In this document: one piece after another, positions 23,318 to 33,720 of the stretch
Numbering within the stretch: the stretch's first letter is position 1
How the letters are laid out: each line of letters opens with the position of its first letter
Source: Diphasiastrum complanatum
Lineage: Eukaryota > Streptophyta > Lycopodiopsida > Lycopodiales > Lycopodiaceae
DNA: 64,000 nt
Reading direction: 5' to 3'
Assembly (NCBI GenBank): GCA_029204225.1
Contig: CM055109.1
Span: forward strand, 23,216,422 to 23,280,421
Notes under the pieces: generated by a model
Told to the model about the DNA's origin: nothing
Databases searched by the model: none
What the model saw: only the letters and a program-made list of their open reading frames with translations
Program-made: the position numbers and the translations under genes

Positions 23318-24779
23318 TCACTGACCCTCTGATCTTGTCTTTAATATAACTGCTTTTGGCAGTTTTATTGTTGGTTCATCAGAAATATTACGCACTCCAA
23401 ATCTGGTCGGATCCATATGATCTAGAATCTGCTCATCAGTAAGTTTTGCATTGTCATCATAAGTCAAGACATGACTCACAGGAATGAGTTCATCTTCAAT
23501 CAGATCTAGTATAGGCTCCATTGATATCCAAGCTACATTCAAACATTCAATGGAAAAGTGATCGATGTATCTAAAATTTGATCCAATAATGAAATCTCGT
23601 TCAAATCTGATTGATTATCTTGTTGACACATATATTCTGCTGTACAGTCAATCGTTGCAAGGGCTTGATTCCAGTTGACAGTATTGGTTTGAGAGTCATA
23701 ATAAACTCTCCAATTTTTTACTAGTCGGTCACAAGTATGATCCGTTGTTGACGAATCATCATCCTCTTTTTGAGCCATTGGTTTGATAGTCCAAGTTACA
23801 GGATCAACCTTGACTGCACATTCACGATTTTTAAAAGTGATTTTTCGTGTACCCCAGTTATTAATTACTTGTGCAACTCGTGACCATGGGCATCCCAATA
23901 GGACTCGGTAGACATTTGGTGCTTTCAGTAAGTCCATTTCTATGAAAGTAATGATGAACTGTACTCCGACAATTTTGATAGGTATATCTTCAACCATTTC
24001 TCATGGATGGACTGTTGTTTGATCAGCCAGCTTAATGGCAAAAGTTGTAGGTTTTATCTTTGTAAGGCCCCACTTTGCACATAGCTTTGTAGGAATGAGG
24101 TTAACTCCCGAACCGCCATCTATCACGGCTGCTTCGATAGGGAATTGTCTATGCTGTATCGGCGGGTGATATTTTTTTGTTCACTTTTCCAAGCTGCGCC
24201 GACATGGAGTACTTCATTAGATTCTTCAAACCTGGCACAAAAATGTGGCTCTTGATGGACTTCTAGTTCAGATTGAGTTAACTTTTGTGATAATACTTCT
24301 TTTGCTTTTGGCACCAATTTCAGGAACTTTCCCAACGAATTATTGATCTTACTAGACAAAATATTCATGAGCAGTTTTGTTTGCGGTGCTTCCGATTCAG
24401 TCATCTTGAAGGGTTCTTCATGGTGATGTAACTGAGCATTCATATCTATACGTGAATTATTTGGTGATTGCATTGGTGAAGAATGGACTTCGGTTGTTGC
24501 TCTAGCAGCTTCAAGCTCCTCTTCCTCTTGCAAATGTTTAATCCACTGTCTCATATCCTGATATCTTCTCTTTCCTACATGAAGATTTGGATAGACTCCA
24601 AATGTTGTTGGTATATCAGTTAATGGTATAGAATCAGCAGATACTGGATATGATATAGGTTCTTTATGCTTATGTGCTTTGGTAACTACCATCAAAGGTA
24701 AACTTGGTTTATTTTGAGCTGCTGGTCTTTGCTTGATTGTTATCAAATTTATAGGAGCTGTGACCGGTGGTGGCTTCAA
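23318..24779 (-). pseudogene. Gypsy aspartic protease and flanking linkers
   Basis: The open stretch 24779-24123 is a linker with RRYQDMRQWIKHLQEEEELE. After a frame change the retropepsin-like core reads AVIDGGSGVNLIPTKLC (about 24115-24060); the catalytic triplet is DGG where D-S/T-G is usual. It then reads VYRVLLGCPWSRVAQ (23910), the flap-distal signature of plant gypsy proteases. One stop (about 24001) interrupts it. A third ORF (23542-23318) has LTDEQILDHMDPTRFG, shared with 10150-10200. The protease would process the Gag-Pol polyprotein. Confidence 0.75.
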
Positions 24780-26082
24780 TCTTGCTGGACATTCCTTATA
24801 GCAATGTCCATAACCACAGTCATGACAGAATGGTACAAATTTGCCTTTGTTTGGACATTTTGCAACTCTGTCATTTTTTCCACATGCAAAGCATCCAAGT
24901 GGTGCTTTGGGCCAGTTTCTAGATGCTTGTTGTTGTGCATACTGTTATGAAGATCCACCTTCATAATCATTATCATAATTCCATTGCTTGGTATCTCTGT
25001 AAGGTTCTGGTTCCATCAAATTGGCAGGAGGAGCAGGATGCTTTGGTGGGGCAAGTAAGGCTAACCGTTTCGGAGCAAATTGACGAGGTCTAGCTGTTAG
25101 ATTTCTTCCATAAAGTGGTCCTCGATATCCCATCTAGACATATCGTTGCTGAATTATCTGAGGATTGAAGTTGTAAAAAGGAGTCTCATAATCAGGCGAA
25201 TTACACAAATGGCATATACTGATTTCCATTCATTTTTTCAATTGAGGACACTCATTCACTGTGTGATTCCCTATACAAATGGAACACCACACATTTTTCC
25301 TGGTAGGAAAATTCTTTTGCAAACTTCTCAGGTTCCTTGTTCGCTTGTCCATGGAAATCTTCCAATGCTTTGATCTTCTCATCAAATTGTCATCTATTTC
25401 TACTGGTTCTTTTCAAGTTTCTCGAACTCATTGAGCATCATCTCTACAGTAGCATTGACATTCGTTGATGCAATAGTGGTGGATGTCATAGTGGTCTGCC
25501 CTGCTATATAAGACAACATACTGATATTCGTCTCATCATCTGAATCTTTATCTTCCCCCCGAATTGCATCATCCATAGCGTTTTGCAAAATTGCGTACTC
25601 ATTATGGCATTTCAACTCATGTCTGATCCTCTTAGGTAAACCTGACAAAAACCACATAATTATGGCATTTTCGTTAATCAACTCAGGTTCACACTCGGAT
25701 ATGAGGCGTTTTACCTATTCAATATAATCTCGAACCATTTCTCGCTTTCCCATTTCAATTTTACTTAAAAGTAGAAAAGGGTCTTCCATAAACTTCCGAG
25801 GTTTGAACTGTGTGATAAGGGCTCATTTGATAGTTTCTCAATTTGCATGCTCAGTTTCATCTTGATTGTAATACCAATTTTGTGCTGAACTTGTTAAGGC
25901 CATAGGGAAAAGCTTAGTTTATCCTAGGGAAAAACTTTGTCATAGATGTCACAAGATTTTGAATAGATCTGAAAAAATCTAACTAGATCTGTTAATCTAT
26001 TGTATTTGGGTAGATCCAAACGGGGTGCTCTCCTAACAATGATTGGATTGACTTCTTGAGGAGCACCTCCAAGAGCATCCAT
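24780..26082 (-). pseudogene. Ty3/gypsy gag with several zinc knuckles
   Basis: The ATG at 26082 gives MDALGGAPQEVNPIIVRRAP. After frameshifts and stops the retrotransposon-gag helix region reads NENAIIMWFLSGLPKRIRHE (25681-25600). An acidic stretch and a short coiled coil follow. Three Cys/His motifs can be read: CSICIGNHTVNEC (about 25245-25300), CFACGKNDRVAKC (about 24850-24900, with Asp where His is usual) and CHDCGYGHCYKEC (about 24790-24830). Capsid-type structural protein of the element. Confidence 0.75.
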
Positions 26083-27186
26083 TATTATAGATAAAATCAA
26101 GTAGACAATGAGATTGGATCTAGATTTTCAATAAGGAACTATCTCAAATCAAATCTGCTAGATCTCTTCCACTTGACGAGAATCAGATTCCTATACCGTG
26201 AAAAAAATTACTAAGATCAAAATGAAAAAATTCTCAAAATCAAAATAATACTGAATTAGATTTGACTCAAAATTTGATAGACTTGATCTAGAAAATCAGA
26301 ACCTAAAAATAAAAATGGCGAAGGTTAACTCGGCAAAGGTTCAGTAGTGTTATTTCTGGTAGAAACTCTTTGATTAGGATTTTTTGACAAATTCTATGGA
26401 AATAACCTTCGTTGAATTCTCAGACTGAGAATCTGACACATGCGAAGGTTCCTGGCACATAAAAGCATAGTTTTTGCAGTTTGGCGAGAGTAAAAATAAG
26501 GATTTTTTATGATTCGGATACAATGAATGTTTGCCAAATTCAAAAATAATAAATTACTATAAATAAAATAATTTGAAAACTTGGCGAAGGTTTTGGCGAA
26601 AAATCAAGAGTAATACGGATATTTTTGCAAAAAAGAGACTTTTTTGTGATATTATTCTTCGCCGACCTGGCAGTAGATAGATCTGAATCACACCTATGCA
26701 CAATGAATCAGGTGAAGGTTCTTTTTTTTGTATTTTTAGAGTTTTGGTGATTTTTGGTATTTTTGGTATTTTTTTTTATGTTTCCAGAAATCTACCGGGA
26801 AGGATTGTTCGCCCTTCAAACTGAAGGTTTTGTGATCAAAACCAAAGGTGCCTGCAACTCGACGATCATTTCCTGAAAGAGGACAAAAATTTATCAGCTC
26901 TGATGACGATTTTTGCCTCCTTTTGATCAAAATCTGGCAGATTTGACCGATTTTTGTTGTTTTTTTTAATTTTTTAGATCTAAATGGATTTTAAGATTGG
27001 TGATTTGAATAGCTTTCCTTTTTTTACAATCAAATTAGATTTCAAACAAGAAACTCCACGCAAATTAGGCAAAATCAATCCAAACTAACCCTAAAAATAG
27101 ATTTAACACTATTCATGCCACGACAAGATGTCTAATGCAAGCTAGCCATCCAACAAACATGCTGCAAACTGAAAAATTGGCATAGC
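26083..27186 (-). other. 5' leader of the gypsy element
   Basis: About 1.1 kb between PBS and gag start, AT-rich and without a gene. The GCGAAGGTT motif recurs at about 26319, 26333, 26445, 26582 and 26710, and inverted at 26405. It resembles the motif cluster at 7060-7350. Confidence 0.5.
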
Positions 27187-27208
27187 TCCCCGACAATGGT
27201 GCCAAAAT
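27187..27208 (-). promoter_or_regulatory. Gypsy primer-binding site, Athila/Tat type
   Basis: Minus strand TTTTGGCACCATTGTCGGGG follows the LTR end (...ACTACA). It differs by two transitions from TGGCGCCGTTGCCGGGGA, the junction sequence of plant Athila/Tat gypsy elements. Confidence 0.75.
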
Positions 27209-27505
27209 TGTAGTGGGTTTCTTTCCTTGCCTATCCTCAACCCAAGATCTAATCAATCTAGCATCAAGTAGATGAAGTTAGTTGTCATGCGTAGGTTCGT
27301 TCCCATGAGAGCAATAACATATTTCAGATTTCAGCATGAATGGAAGATCCACATCTACTCTAACATCCATTAACCCTAAGCATTAACACTACAATTATTA
27401 ACACTAAGATCCACAATGAAGATAGCTTACTCTTATTCTCTCTCCCTTCCTCTCTCACAAAAAGTATAAAAACATGCAATCCCAATAACAATCAGATCCA
27501 ACTCT
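27209..27505 (-). repeat. Partial 5' LTR of the gypsy element
   Basis: Plus strand TGTAGTGGGTTTC starts next to the PBS. It is homologous to 21299-21437 (inverted) and 21525-21690 (direct). The U3 end is lost where copia RT sequence begins near 27505. Confidence 0.7.
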
Positions 27506-28200
27506 TTGACATACTTCACCTGTGTTAAACCCACTTCGTGTCCTCGCCACACCTCTACTCCAAGGAAATAATGCATTAGGCTAAGATCTGTCATCTCGAA
27601 TTGTTCCATGAGGTCTTTCTTGATCATGTCTATCATCTCTTGATTATTTCCCGTAATAATCAAGTCATCACCATAAAAATCAATCAAAGCAACCATACGA
27701 TCAAAGCATAAGACATACAAATTCGGATCAAAATGTGTTCTCACCATCCCCTTTGAACGAAAGTAGGCATCAATCCTGCTATACCACGCACATGGTGTCT
27801 GTTTAAGACCATAAAGCACTTTCTCCAAGTGACATACTTTATTCTCCTGTCCTTTCACTACAAAGCCTTCAAGTTGATCCATGAATACCTCTTCTTCTAA
27901 CTCACCATTTAGAAAAGCAGATTTCACATCCATCTGATGCAAAGGCCAACCAAAATGTGAAGCTAAAGCAACGAGTAGACATAAAGTATTTGACTTACAT
28001 ACTGGCACAAAGGTCTCCTCATAGTCGATCCCTTTACTTTGTGCATACCTTTTGATCACCAATCTTGCTTTGTGATTTTGCTATACTTCCATCTGCATGG
28101 TACTTAGTCTTGTATACCCATTTGCAACCAATGGGTTTCTTGCCAACTAGTGGTTCCGCTACGCAATTGACTCCATCTCTTGCTCTTCATTCCTAGTGTG
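27506..28200 (-). pseudogene. Ty1/copia reverse transcriptase fragment
   Basis: The open frame (to 28062) has AQSKGIDYEETFVPVCKSNT, WPLHQMDVKSAFLNGELEEE, HLEKVLYGLKQTPCAWYSRI, the polymerase motif as FYGDDLIITGNN, and MTDLSLMHYFLGVEVWRG, ending VGLTQVKYVKE. Upstream frames (28062-28200) carry the CKWVYKTKY-like start. The second motif residue is Gly where copia has Val (YVDD). It is cut at the C-terminus by gypsy LTR, with no RNase H. Confidence 0.88.
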
Positions 28201-28979
28201 TGATTGATTTTTGCATGAGAAATAATGACTACACGAGAGTCTTCCGTAGAGCATCTCACGAACACATTTTCATTCATCTATCCATCTTCAGATTACCTTG
28301 TATAGCAGTTTAGAATTTTTGAGAGATATGAGAAGTACATGTCAAATTAGAGTTGATTCCTGTATCTCATTGCCATATTATTTTTTGAGTCAACTACAGC
28401 AAGATCGAAAAAAATTTAGTTAAAATTTGTTCAATCTTTAGTCCAGTCGCATGTTCAATGAGTTTCAACTACGTGTTCCACACGCCGATCCAATCCTGAG
28501 CATGAACAGTTACCAGCAACAACATCCCCACCAGCAGATTTTGGAGGGGGGGAGAGAGTGGATCTGTTTGGATCCACTGGAGTAGTTACGCTGCCAACAA
28601 CAACATCAGCAAGATCGATAGCCAAGGTCACAAGTCAAATATGAAAAAGACAAGGCTAAAGAAGGCAGATGGGTAATCCGAAGAGACTCAATCAGAAGAA
28701 GTATTCCAGTCATGATGAAGATCCTTAAGAAAAGGGAAACACAAGCATTGGAAAATTAGTCTCCTTCTTCAACCAACCTCTTGCCATACTTCTGCGTCCA
28801 TTCTCATGTCTATCGTCCACACCATCTACCGTTGTCACCACCACCCTTCCTTCCATCTATTTGTTTATCACCAGTTACCGTCCTTTTGAGAAATTCCCAA
28901 TTTTTGATAGTCTTACCGAAGCAGCTGATAGATCATCGCAAGTGTCTTGCGGAGACCAACTGCCACCTACAATGGATGA
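28201..28979. other. Region with no gene recognised
   Basis: AT-rich at first, then mixed sequence from 28450. A short Ser/Pro-rich frame at 28781-28999 has no recognisable motif. Confidence 0.35.
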
Positions 28980-29602
28980 TCAGCCAAACGAAGATCTAAG
29001 AAGCAGGCAAAGCAGCTAGAAGAAATAAAGAGAAAGATCCAAGAAGCTGAGGAGGAAAGGACAAAACTTAAGCAACAGATGAGTCAGATCAATCTTGATC
29101 AAAAGAAACTCTCTGGAGTATTGATAGTTGAATCCCCTCCTACGAAGCCCAAAGAGATCCAAAAGTAACGGATCAAAAGAAAGAGTTGCAGAAAAGAAAG
29201 ATGAAGACAACCGTGAACCTACAAATAAATCAAGCTCCTCACCCAACAAGTGGTAGTCAAGGCTCGACATTGCAAGGGTCCAAGGTTGCAATTGTAGAAC
29301 TATCAGTTTCTTCCCCCTACCACCAAGCCTTCATCATGTTTCCTTACTGTTACCAAACCGTCCATCCAAAACTATTGCTACCACCAATTTTTGATGAATC
29401 CATCCCCTTGAGACTGATAATCAAAGTTTGTGCAACCTGCAGATCAAAGGTTTTCCTTGAGACTGGAATTTCAATTGAGAGAAGAACCACGGAAACACCC
29501 AAAGGCAAATGGAGAATACAGACCTCCCAGAAGATAGAATCTGCCAAGAAACCAAAGATGAAACCATTAATGGCAGATACAAGTGATAAGAAAGAGATAT
29601 GA
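28980..29602 (+). pseudogene. Broken coiled-coil ORF of unknown kind
   Basis: The frame 28980-29168 (end TAA) encodes a strong coiled coil (KQAKQLEEIKRKIQEAEEER and KLKQQMSQINLDQKKL) followed by VESPPTKPKEIQK. A second frame (to 29602) has LPPIFDESIPLRLIIKV and a Lys-rich end. It could be the gag-like or extra ORF of a retrotransposon, because LTR-like sequence with a TATA box follows. No domain is recognised. Confidence 0.3.
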
Positions 29603-30738
29603 GGAAAGCACTCGAGCATGCAAGTTGTGAAGCTGCTGAGAGCTCTCGAATTTTGAGAATGTCAACCACCTATAGCAGTAAGACATTCTGATCCAATCGC
29701 GACAACTTGTAAAAATAGTTTTTGTGATAAAGACTGGCGACAATAAGCACTTGGTTTTATGTAAGTGAACGAGGATCTACGCTTTTCCAAGTGACGATCA
29801 AAGATGCCAATGCAAAGCGGAGCGACATCTTCCAATATGAGTTGCAGTGGGTCCTGCAACACATTAGGGGTGGGATGATGTTGGCTGATTCTGACGAATC
29901 CCCAAATGTAATAAATGCAGGTAGACCCCTCTTAAACAAAGTAGAGTGAGCCACCTTTTGATGATGACCTCTAGTGGAGAGCATTATTCCACTTGTAATT
30001 TGTGAAATGTGAAAATTCCACTAGGATGCCACCTAAGGAGCTCTCTTGCTTATTTAAGGGACTCCCTCTTTGTGAAGAGAAGCTTTTTGTGAATTGTATC
30101 AACTCCATGCTGAAATGAGAAGAGCCTTCACGAGTTTGGTGCATCCATTAAGCTCCTTGATCATTCTTGTTTCTTGAGTGATGCATTTATGATCTTGCCC
30201 TTCCCTCCTTTTGTGTGTGGTTGTGGATTGTAGAGTGGATTAGATTTGCTGCTTTCGTAGAGTGGATTAGCTTCTTTTCTTGTTTGTGGATTAATGTAGG
30301 AACCAGCATTCAGGTAAACTAAATAGGCTGGATCTGTGGTGTAATTCTTGCATAGGTAATCCTAAATGATAATCTACAAACTTATTGTAGCATATTTTCT
30401 AGTCATGGACGGACAGGTGTCCAAGATGACGACGAGCCATTGCCTTAGGATAAGGGGTTGGGTTAAGATGAAAGTTGGTTGCAATGGCAAAGATTGTATG
30501 TGTGAGATTGTACCATCCTATGTCCACAAGGTAATTCAAAGTTTGCAACTCTCATACTCCAAGCTAAAAGTGGGTCTTAGCTATGACGTCTAATGACCCG
30601 ATTATACTTATCTTGGTGACTTGATTGTCAATCACTATTCAAAATGGGATTATCATATAGGCTTATAGGACTACCATGGCAGTGATGGGCCCACCACCAC
30701 TCAAAAGTGTAGGAAGCCTCGTAAGTGCCTGAGAGTGC
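29603..30738 (+). other. Non-coding, LTR-like stretch
   Basis: A TATA-like TTATTTAAGG at 30050-30059 lies in sequence (AGGAGCTCTCTTGC before it, GACTCCCTC after) resembling a retrotransposon U3/R region. LTR ends and PBS are not seen. A short ORF at 30366-30593 is not recognisable. Confidence 0.3.
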
Positions 30739-30990
30739 TTGAGACGTTGGTGGGAGTTGGTGAGAGCTTGTACGCCTCAGGATGATCATCATCTCCAAAG
30801 CACTCACCAACCTACTTCCGACATCGTTCGACAACAACAACCAAGGTGTGTCTTGGTAAGAGCTTGTATGCCTTCGGATGATCAGGATTTCTCAAGCACT
30901 CACCAACCTACTTTCGACATCGACATCGTTGGACAACAACAACCGAGGTGTGTCTTGGTGAGGACCCAACCTTCCAATTCATTGTTGTCC
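30739..30990 (+). repeat. Tandem repeat, about 90-bp unit, two and a half copies
   Basis: Units start near 30762, 30858 and 30957 and share GGTGTGTCTTGGT, CACTCACCAACCTACTT and GACAACAACAACC. In one frame they read as a repeated peptide (STHQPTSDI, QQQPRCVLV), open over 30739-31059. The second unit carries an extra GACATC. Confidence 0.7.
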
Positions 30991-31227
30991 AAAACAACAA
31001 CAAGAGTGACTCATCCAAGAGGATCTTGGAGCCCTCGCCAACCTTCCTATGCCCTTTGATATGTGGTGTGTGATTAGGGCATAAATTAGGGTTTACTCAG
31101 ATTGTATAGGGTAGCTAGTGTGGATCGCGAGGAAGGGGATAGCAAGATCAGGTGAATTGAGTGGATTGAGTTCATAGCAGCAGGAGCGGCAGCTCAGCGA
31201 GAGCAGGGCAGAAGGAAGAAGAAGACG

Positions 31228-32570
31228 ATGTCGAAAAAGAACAAGCGCAGCACTCGCTTGAAGCAGCGTGATTTCGATCTTAAACGTAACTTTTTCCTCA
31301 CTAAAAACCTTTCTTATGATTGTTGTTCAATTACAGATAAATTAATGGGGGATTACGTTTAATGTATGCAGCTTGGCGATTTCAGCTCCACCCCTCCTGC
31401 CATTTTCACCCCCGCATCTTGACTCACAGTGTAGTTGTAGGGGGTAAAAAGAGGGTTTGATAATAGTTCAGCTTCTGGTGAAAGTTTTTGTGCTAGCTAC
31501 GGAATCTCAATTTGTGTCAGCTCAAATCTTACATGATGGACCGTGACTGTCACGGTTGGGGACCTATTGTCCACTGTAATGTTCAGCCCTAGTTTTTCTT
31601 GGCAATCTCATCGGTCATAAATCAAAATCCTGAGCGCTCTGGATGAGATTTGAAGCTATCTATGATTCTTTTAACACAAAATCAAGCCATATAATTTCAC
31701 ACCTCCGCATATTATTAAAATAATGGACATTTCAGCTCGTCTTGCCTTTGCGGTGGCTTGACGAGAAGACTAGCCAGCGGTAGTTACATTCTTCTAGCTG
31801 GTTTTTATTTTTCAGCCGTCTGAGCTTCTTTAAACCTTTCTGGTCTTTGAGTCAAGTTCAACAGTGCACATGCAAATCGTATAATGATATTCATCTCTGA
31901 TATCGATTCTTACAATCTAAAAAGTGGAGATTTTAAAAGTAGTTCTGTGATGTGTAAATGGGAAAGCCTGAAAGGTTTTATGTCAAAGTATTGTAAAAAT
32001 TTCTCCTATTATTTTCCTAAGCAGGTAAGTTTCCTCCTACTGACATTTCTAGCCTGTTTTTAATGTTTTTCTTTTCCTGGTGGTAGTTAGGTCAACTGGC
32101 TATAATTCAAAATGAGCTGGTTAGTTATAAGACTTTACAGGTTCTTCGTGTGTACTGCTCGCTGGTAATATCAATGATATGACGAAGTGTAAGCATTATA
32201 TAGTTCATGGATGTTTGATTAACTACTATTTAGAGCTGATCTTTTATTGGTTGTGTTTTTTGTTCTACCAGGAGAGAAAGAACAACAGGAGAAGAGTAAA
32301 AATAAGCAGCTTGCTAAAAATCACGATATGAAGGTGCGTGCCCTTCCCCACATCATGTGGGTTAGCTCTAATTGTCTGAATGCATTGTTGGTTTTTGCTA
32401 AATTCTTGCTCATTAAAAGGCTAATTGCGATGTTGCTGATTCAGGTTGATTCAGGCAAGATCCAAAAAAAGAAGCTCAAAATAGGAAGTAAGCGAAGATT
32501 TAGGCTGAAAATTGCTGCCTTGGCAAAAGCAAAAGTAAAAGCAGCACATGCAATGGAGATAGATTCATGA
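31228..32570 (+). CDS. Small Lys/Arg-rich protein, three exons, apparently intact
   Basis: Exons are 31228-31285, 32272-32333 and 32445-32570. Introns are 986 bp (GTAACT...CTACCAG) and 111 bp (GTGCGT...GATTCAG). The joins keep frame (phase 1, then phase 0) and give 81 residues ending in TGA. It begins MSKKNKRSTRLKQRDFDLKR, has a second charged exon (REKEQQEKSKNKQLAKN) and ends KVKAAHAMEIDS. Basic clusters KKKLKIGSKRRFRLK suggest nuclear or nucleolar location. The layout (Lys/Arg-rich body, short acidic AMEID tail) recalls small ribosome-biogenesis proteins such as the C11orf98 type, but this is only a resemblance. ATG 31228 was chosen because it sits in AAGACGATGTCG after a purine-rich leader and opens the only frame joining all three exons. 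No stops or shifts, unlike everything around it. Confidence 0.75.
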
Positions 32571-32790
32571 TATAGCAAGATGCAGGAAATATGCGGCACT
32601 GCCATCCACTATGCTGAAGCCTTAGCCTGGGCTGACCAACACTGATCATGAGAAAAATTATACTGAATCACATGTTTGGGTTTGCTTGACAGTTTTAGTG
32701 CAAATTAACATGTGATCTTGGGTTACCTTTAGAGTATGTAATTGAGACTATGAGTTGTTATCAGACCGTAAGCTGTGAGGAAAATGACTC

Positions 32791-32793
<3 letters not shown>

Positions 32794-32850
<57 letters not shown>
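32794..32850. repeat. (GA)n microsatellite, about 57 bp
   Basis: Uninterrupted AG/GA tract about 220 bp downstream of the small basic gene, near where its 3' UTR would end. Confidence 0.95.
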
Positions 32851-32852
<2 letters not shown>

Positions 32853-33000
32853 CTTTATTAACGTCTTTTTCCATGCCAAAGGGCATATAAGACGAGAAAG
32901 ACATTATATGGTACAAAGACCATTTACAAGTTCAACTGACATTTTTCTAACTCTGATCTAACTTAGAGTTCATAAAATCACTATTAGCTATATCCTTATG

Positions 33001-33720
33001 ATCCACAAATATGATAATACCATCTCTGTAGATAAGCCACTTTGTAGTTGTTATAGTTTTTTATCATGCCATTTTGCATTCTTGCACTAAGACGGTCATG
33101 TGAAACATCTGACAAGAGTATTTGTATCCTTCTTAGTCCATCAAGCAGTTTCCATGCCGTAACAGTGATGTAGTAAGGGTCTCTGTCAAAAACTTCCTAA
33201 CGAATACCTCTAACACGGGCATTAAGAGCTTTCTGCTCTTGCATTCAGCTCTCATTGAATGTGACTGAGATACACGAAGGTGAAAGGAGTGAAGGTGGAA
33301 AAATAACTTCAGTAAAATTTTTAAGAACCTCTGCCAATTATTGAACAGCTGTATGATGCTGTTCCACATGGCTTTCGAGTTATTGGATCTTGGCGGAAGT
33401 CGCTATTTGGGAGGACGCTTCATTTTTGACAGTTGCAACTTTCATTTTGATTTTTCAATGGTGGTTGCACAACTAGAATCATAGTTCAATTAAAGTCGAT
33501 CACCTGTCGATGATTATCAGCAAGTTGGAAAAGCCTAACTTGGTCTTGACGAAGAACAGAGATCAAGACTGATGAAGGCAAGGATTCTTCTGCATTTGGA
33601 GTGATTGAAGTTAGAGGGACAGCAACATGAGACTCGTTATTAGGAAGAATAGGATCTGATGAAGAGATAAGAATCACAACAGGCAGTGTTGAAAGAGAAG
33701 GCAGCTGTGAGGAAGACATT
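33001..33720 (-). pseudogene. Broken ORF, possibly another retrotransposon extra ORF
   Basis: The open start (33720-33486) is MSSSQLPSLSTLPVVILISS followed by LRQDQVRLFQLADNHRQVID and a stop. Shifted frames continue with WNSIIQLFNNWQRFLK and then YYITVTAWKLLDGLRRIQIL and NGMIKNYNNYKVAYLQRWYY (33190-33010). The Ser-rich start, helical middle and aromatic-rich end give the same general layout as the extra ORFs behind gypsy integrase, but I see no shared motif. Confidence 0.3.
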
